14,877 bases of DNA from Pirellulales bacterium (GTDB taxonomy: Bacteria > Planctomycetota > Planctomycetia > Pirellulales > Thermoguttaceae). Made by a program: the position numbers and the translations under genes. The notes under the pieces are model-generated. The model was not told where the DNA came from, ran no database searches, and was given only the letters and a program-made list of their open reading frames with translations. Below, piece after piece: positions 12,424 through 14,877 of the stretch; positions within the stretch are counted from its first letter, which is position 1; the number at the start of each line of letters is the position of its first letter. The stretch lies in the NCBI GenBank assembly GCA_030642635.1, contig DAOWNK010000051.1, positions 1-14,877 on the forward strand, read 5' to 3'.

Positions 12424-13806
12424 TCAACACGTAACGTGCATTAGTGCTGCTTTGCGCTGCTGCGAGCGGTTGTATGCCCCGACCGCTTCGGGTGTGGGCA
12501 GCAACTCGCAACGGATAATACGTTGTTCGAGGTATCGCCCGGCTTCGTCGGTCAACTCGACCAGTCCAGACTGACCGGCGCCGATAAACAGCACCTCCGG
12601 CCCGCCGCGGCAGACCTTTTTTAACTCCTCGGCGCCGACGACGTGCGATGTGCCGTATAGCTCTTTGGCCGTCGACTTGTCTCGTTTTTTCACCTTGCCG
12701 TCCACGCGGATGTAGATGTCGCGGTCGTAGGTCTTCGCTGCGACGGTGATTTCGCCGAAGACCGCCCGGTCGATCTTCGGGTAGGTCGTCTTTGCGGTGA
12801 ACTGTTTTTTGAACGGGCTGCGTCCGACCAGCCCACGGGCAAGCGCCGCTGCGCCAATCACCACGGCGTCGTCGCCCAGCGCCGAGAGCAACACCTTGCC
12901 GCAGCCACGGGCGTTTGGCAGTTGATCGTTGCCGACGACGTCCTCGACAATCGGCATCATGAACTCGCCGCACGCCTCCATCACACCGCCGCCCAGCACG
13001 ATTACCTCCGGGTCGATCAGGTGTCGGACCGTCAGACAGGCATGGCCGATCACCACGGCGGCCTGCCGCATGACCTCTGTGACCAACTCGTCCTGGGCAT
13101 CCAGTGCCCGGCGTAACATACCGCTTCGGATTCTGCCCGGCGATTCGTTCAACCATTCGGTTACGACGCTTTTCCCGCCCCGGTCGATCGCTAGTCGGAT
13201 ATCGCGTTCGATAGCCGTTCTGCTTGCCATTGCCTCGAAGCAGCCCAGGTTGCCGCAACCGCACTTCGGCCCGCCGATCTGCATGACGATATGTCCGATC
13301 TCTCCGGCCGATTCCCCGGCGCCCAGCCACAGCTCTCCGTTGCGGACAATGCCGCTGCCGATGCCTGTGCCCACGCAGACGTTCACCACGCTTTTGGCAT
13401 TTCGAGCCGAGCCGAGCCATGCTTCGCCCAGCGCACCCAGGTTGCCGTCGTTTCCCACCGCCACCGGCACGCCGAGGTGGTCTTTCATGTGTGGGGCGAT
13501 CGTCACGCCGGTAAGACACATGTTCGGAGCGAAGATTACCCGGCCGGTGTCCGGATCGACGACGCCGGGTATCGCCACGCCGACGGCCGTCAGTTCTTTC
13601 GGCCCAATGCCGGCCTTCCCGAGCACCTCATCGACGGACTGTTCGATTGCCGCGACGACCCGTTCCGGCGGCCCGTCGCGCGGTGTTGAGCACCGGCAGC
13701 GAGTCAGGACGTTGCCCGACTCCTCGACCAGCGCGGCCAGCACCTTAGTGCCGCCGACGTCCACGCCGACGTACATCCGCTTAGTGTTGTTGTTCCGGTC
13801 AGTCAT
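12424..13806 (-). CDS. ROK-family sugar kinase fused to a C-terminal Mth938-like domain
   Basis: 460 residues, against roughly 300-330 for a usual ROK glucokinase. Residues 11-335 carry the ROK signatures: VDVGGTK at 15-21 (phosphate loop), GNDGNLGALGE with Asp120 as the expected catalytic base, CVGTGIGSG at 144-152, and the zinc site GH172 with C182-G-C184-G-x3-C189-FEAMAS. Such enzymes phosphorylate glucose or related hexoses or N-acyl sugars with ATP in the cytoplasm. Residues 343-460 match the Mth938/NDUFAF3-like fold: PKIDRAVFGEITV, RDIYIRVDGKV, PEVLFIGAGQSG, TPEAVGAYN and a terminal ALMHVTC, corresponding to the A-x-x-H-x-T-C ending of that family. I found no strong ribosome site; ATG 13806 is used, and ATG 13776, immediately before VGVDVGG, is an alternative. 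It lies 27 bases after the DUF5615 gene. Confidence 0.9.
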   Translation of the reverse strand: MTDRNNNTKRMYVGVDVGGTKVLAALVEESGNVLTRCRCSTPRDGPPERVVAAIEQSVDEVLGKAGIGPKELTAVGVAIPGVVDPDTGRVIFAPNMCLTGVTIAPHMKDHLGVPVAVGNDGNLGALGEAWLGSARNAKSVVNVCVGTGIGSGIVRNGELWLGAGESAGEIGHIVMQIGGPKCGCGNLGCFEAMASRTAIERDIRLAIDRGGKSVVTEWLNESPGRIRSGMLRRALDAQDELVTEVMRQAAVVIGHACLTVRHLIDPEVIVLGGGVMEACGEFMMPIVEDVVGNDQLPNARGCGKVLLSALGDDAVVIGAAALARGLVGRSPFKKQFTAKTTYPKIDRAVFGEITVAAKTYDRDIYIRVDGKVKKRDKSTAKELYGTSHVVGAEELKKVCRGGPEVLFIGAGQSGLVELTDEAGRYLEQRIIRCELLPTPEAVGAYNRSQQRKAALMHVTC

Positions 13807-13833
13807 CTTTGCAAGATAGAAATCTTGTTTAAT

Positions 13834-14193
13834 CTAAAAACCACATCGTATCCTTATACGACTTTCTTCAACAATCCAAAGACTGTTTTCTAAAGACTGG
13901 TTGTTCAATAACGGTATAGTGCGCCGCAGAACATTGATTAGAAGAGGCTTGTCTTGTCTGGCAACCGACAAAACCATAATTCCGTGATATTCCCCAGGAG
14001 GATATGTACGGATATCTGAAAAATCCCTGTCAAGCGTTACGATAATACGTTCTTCATTTTGGCACACGTCTGCGATGACTGGATCAGTTTTCCCTTGCAA
14101 ACCCTCATCAAACACAGTTTTTGCATCATAACCTGCTTGGCAAAGGATGTCTGCAAATTCCCGGGGAAGGTTCTCATCGATCTTAAACTTCAC
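13834..14193 (-). CDS. DUF5615 PIN-like toxin component
   Basis: 119 residues. The start is GTG at 14193, supported by AAGGAG at 14201-14206 (7-base spacing) inside the end of the DUF433 gene; the GTG and the upstream TGA overlap as GTGA, a translational-coupling arrangement. The N-terminus FKIDENLP and the central IIVTLDRDFSDI are the DUF5615 motifs; Asp6, Glu7, Asp55 and Asp57 would form the PIN-like acidic site. Members pair with DUF433 proteins as VapC45-type toxins, proposed to be RNases. Length is normal. Its base composition is visibly more AT-rich than the ROK gene downstream, consistent with acquisition by transfer. Confidence 0.88.
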   Translation of the reverse strand: MKFKIDENLPREFADILCQAGYDAKTVFDEGLQGKTDPVIADVCQNEERIIVTLDRDFSDIRTYPPGEYHGIMVLSVARQDKPLLINVLRRTIPLLNNQSLENSLWIVEESRIRIRCGF

Positions 14194-14429
14194 CCTGATA
14201 CTCCTTCCGGTATCGCCACGATTTGCTCCCTGGTTAATTCCGCCGCGTAAGCAATGGCTGCATGGATATCCTCAGTGCTTAATGAAGGATAGCTGGCAAG
14301 AATCTCGTCCGGGCCGATTCCTTCTGCCAAATTATCCAATATCACCGAAAGCATGATTCGTGTTCCGCTGATACATGCTTTTCCATGACACACTTGTGGG
14401 TCAACTGTAATACGGCTTCGCCAATTCAT
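14190..14429 (-). CDS. DUF433 antitoxin component
   Basis: 79 residues from ATG 14429, chosen because AAGGAG at 14436-14441 lies 6 bases upstream and because relatives begin with this M-N-W-R segment; an upstream in-frame ATG at 14459 adds ten unsupported residues. Motifs are VCHGKACISGTRI, then ILDNLAEGIGPDEIL and YPSLSTEDIHAAIAYAAEL, typical of DUF433, a helix-turn-helix-like family. DUF433 proteins act as antitoxins (VapB45-type) for DUF5615 partners and probably repress their own promoter. It overlaps the toxin by 4 bases. Confidence 0.9.
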   Translation of the reverse strand: MNWRSRITVDPQVCHGKACISGTRIMLSVILDNLAEGIGPDEILASYPSLSTEDIHAAIAYAAELTREQIVAIPEGVSG

Positions 14430-14480
14430 CTCAAACTCCTTGTGCAAGATGTATGCCACATCTGGAACGCTGAAAAACGT

Positions 14481-14509
14481 ATGCTACGCCAACGTCGGCG
14501 GGCCGTCAA
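14481..14509 (-). promoter_or_regulatory. Candidate sigma70-like promoter of the DUF433-DUF5615-ROK-tRNA transcript
   Basis: On the minus strand TTGACG (14504-14509) and TAGCAT (14481-14486) are separated by 17 bases. This would start transcription near 14474, about 45 bases before the DUF433 ATG. The -35 matches 5 of 6 consensus bases and the -10 matches 4 of 6. Confidence 0.45.
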
Positions 14510-14626
14510 TCCCTTCGTGTCATTTAGCCGCTGGTGCTCGCCCAGCGTGTTCCGGGCGGTTGGCCACTTCACGCGCCGTGCAAGCACGCCGGCTAAACGG
14601 GCAAAAAAAGCTGCCAAAATTTCAAT

Positions 14627-14656
14627 TTGCACACCCCGTAAACTATGGCGTATATT
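14627..14656 (+). promoter_or_regulatory. Candidate promoter of the P-type ATPase
   Basis: TTGCAC (14627-14632) and TATATT (14651-14656) are separated by 18 bases in a locally AT-rich stretch 20 bases before the ATPase ATG. The resulting 5' leader would be very short, about 14 bases. Confidence 0.35.
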
Positions 14657-14676
14657 TTCCGGGGGACAATATAGGT

Positions 14677-14877
14677 ATGAACGAAAAATCATCAAATTCC
14701 GGGGCAGATACCAAAATGGATCAACCCAGTGATAAAACCAAAGAATTCAATGTCGAGGATTTGTACAAGAAACTCGAAACCTCTGCCGGTGGGCTGACAT
14801 CGGCGGAAGCCGAAGGCCGGTTTTCCAAGTATGGGCCGAATGCGCTGGAAGGCGAGCATGTCAGCATCTTGCAGCAA
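14677..14877 (+). CDS. P-type cation-transporting ATPase, N-terminal part (runs off window end)
   Basis: From ATG 14677 there are 67 codons to the window end without a stop. A polar N-terminal extension is followed by FNVEDLYKKLETSAGGLTSA, then EAEGRFSKYGPNALEGE, the Cation_ATPase_N signature (L-x-T-x-x-x-G-L-(S/T)-x-x-E-A-x-x-R-x-x-x-Y-G-x-N-x-L). Such enzymes pump H+, Ca2+ or other cations across the membrane using ATP; the ion cannot be chosen without the transmembrane segments. A second ATG lies at residue 14. The ribosome site is weak (a run of Gs about 10 bases upstream). Confidence 0.85.
   Translation, partial: MNEKSSNSGADTKMDQPSDKTKEFNVEDLYKKLETSAGGLTSAEAEGRFSKYGPNALEGEHVSILQQ

Noticed and set aside
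12929..13819. 296-residue plus-strand open frame over the ROK gene
   Set aside because: Low-complexity Ser/Thr/Pro-rich translation with no motifs; it is the antisense shadow of the kinase.
14436..14448. 13-base sequence CTTGCACAAGGAG shared with the first bases of the window (minus strand)
   Set aside because: Exact matches of this length are expected by chance in a 15-kb window on two strands, and both are explained by coding and ribosome-site sequence.

Overview
The window looks like a planctomycete chromosome segment of moderately high GC. The evidence is a DUF1559 pseudopilin-like protein with the H-x9-DG C-terminal motif, a companion lipoprotein with a beta-sandwich domain, very large secreted DUF2341/BNR and DUF4861/DUF4838 proteins, and planctomycete-type transposase and integrase fragments.

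Left part (1-8882). The first 58 bases hold the 5' end of an IS110-like transposase pointing out of the window. Divergent from it, four to five plus-strand reading units run in close succession: a DUF1559 protein, a lipoprotein, a secreted DUF2341 + BNR_4 sialidase-fold protein whose LamG-like C-terminus is now in another frame (apparent +1 shift at a UGA), and a 1663-residue secreted protein that joins Asp-rich calcium-binding-like repeats, a DUF4861 region and a GH20b-like/DUF4838 region. Read together this is a secreted polysaccharide- or glycoconjugate-processing locus; the substrate cannot be read from the sequence.

Middle part (8883-12348). This is a decay zone. It holds a chimeric relic in which a DUF-type mobile-associated gene (internally deleted and frameshifted) runs into the C-terminal part of a transposase that carries two UGA codons at expected Trp positions. 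It also holds a tail fragment resembling the C-terminus of planctomycete integrases, a Fic gene that has lost its catalytic core, and an unknown minus-strand gene with an integrase-arm-like N-terminus, an amber codon and coding-like sequence beyond it. That last gene abuts an intact tRNA-Cys(GCA). A tRNA-Gly-like 3' half lies further on without its 5' half. The pattern suggests repeated integration and deletion beside tRNA genes.

Right part (12349-14877). On the minus strand, reading right to left, are a DUF433 antitoxin, a GTG-started DUF5615 PIN-like toxin overlapping it by 4 nt, a ROK-family sugar kinase fused to an Mth938-like domain, and tRNA-Arg(UCG), which begins one base after the kinase stop codon. 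A sigma70-like promoter is visible in front of the DUF433 gene, so the whole set could be one transcript. Divergently, the plus strand starts a P-type cation ATPase that is cut by the window end.
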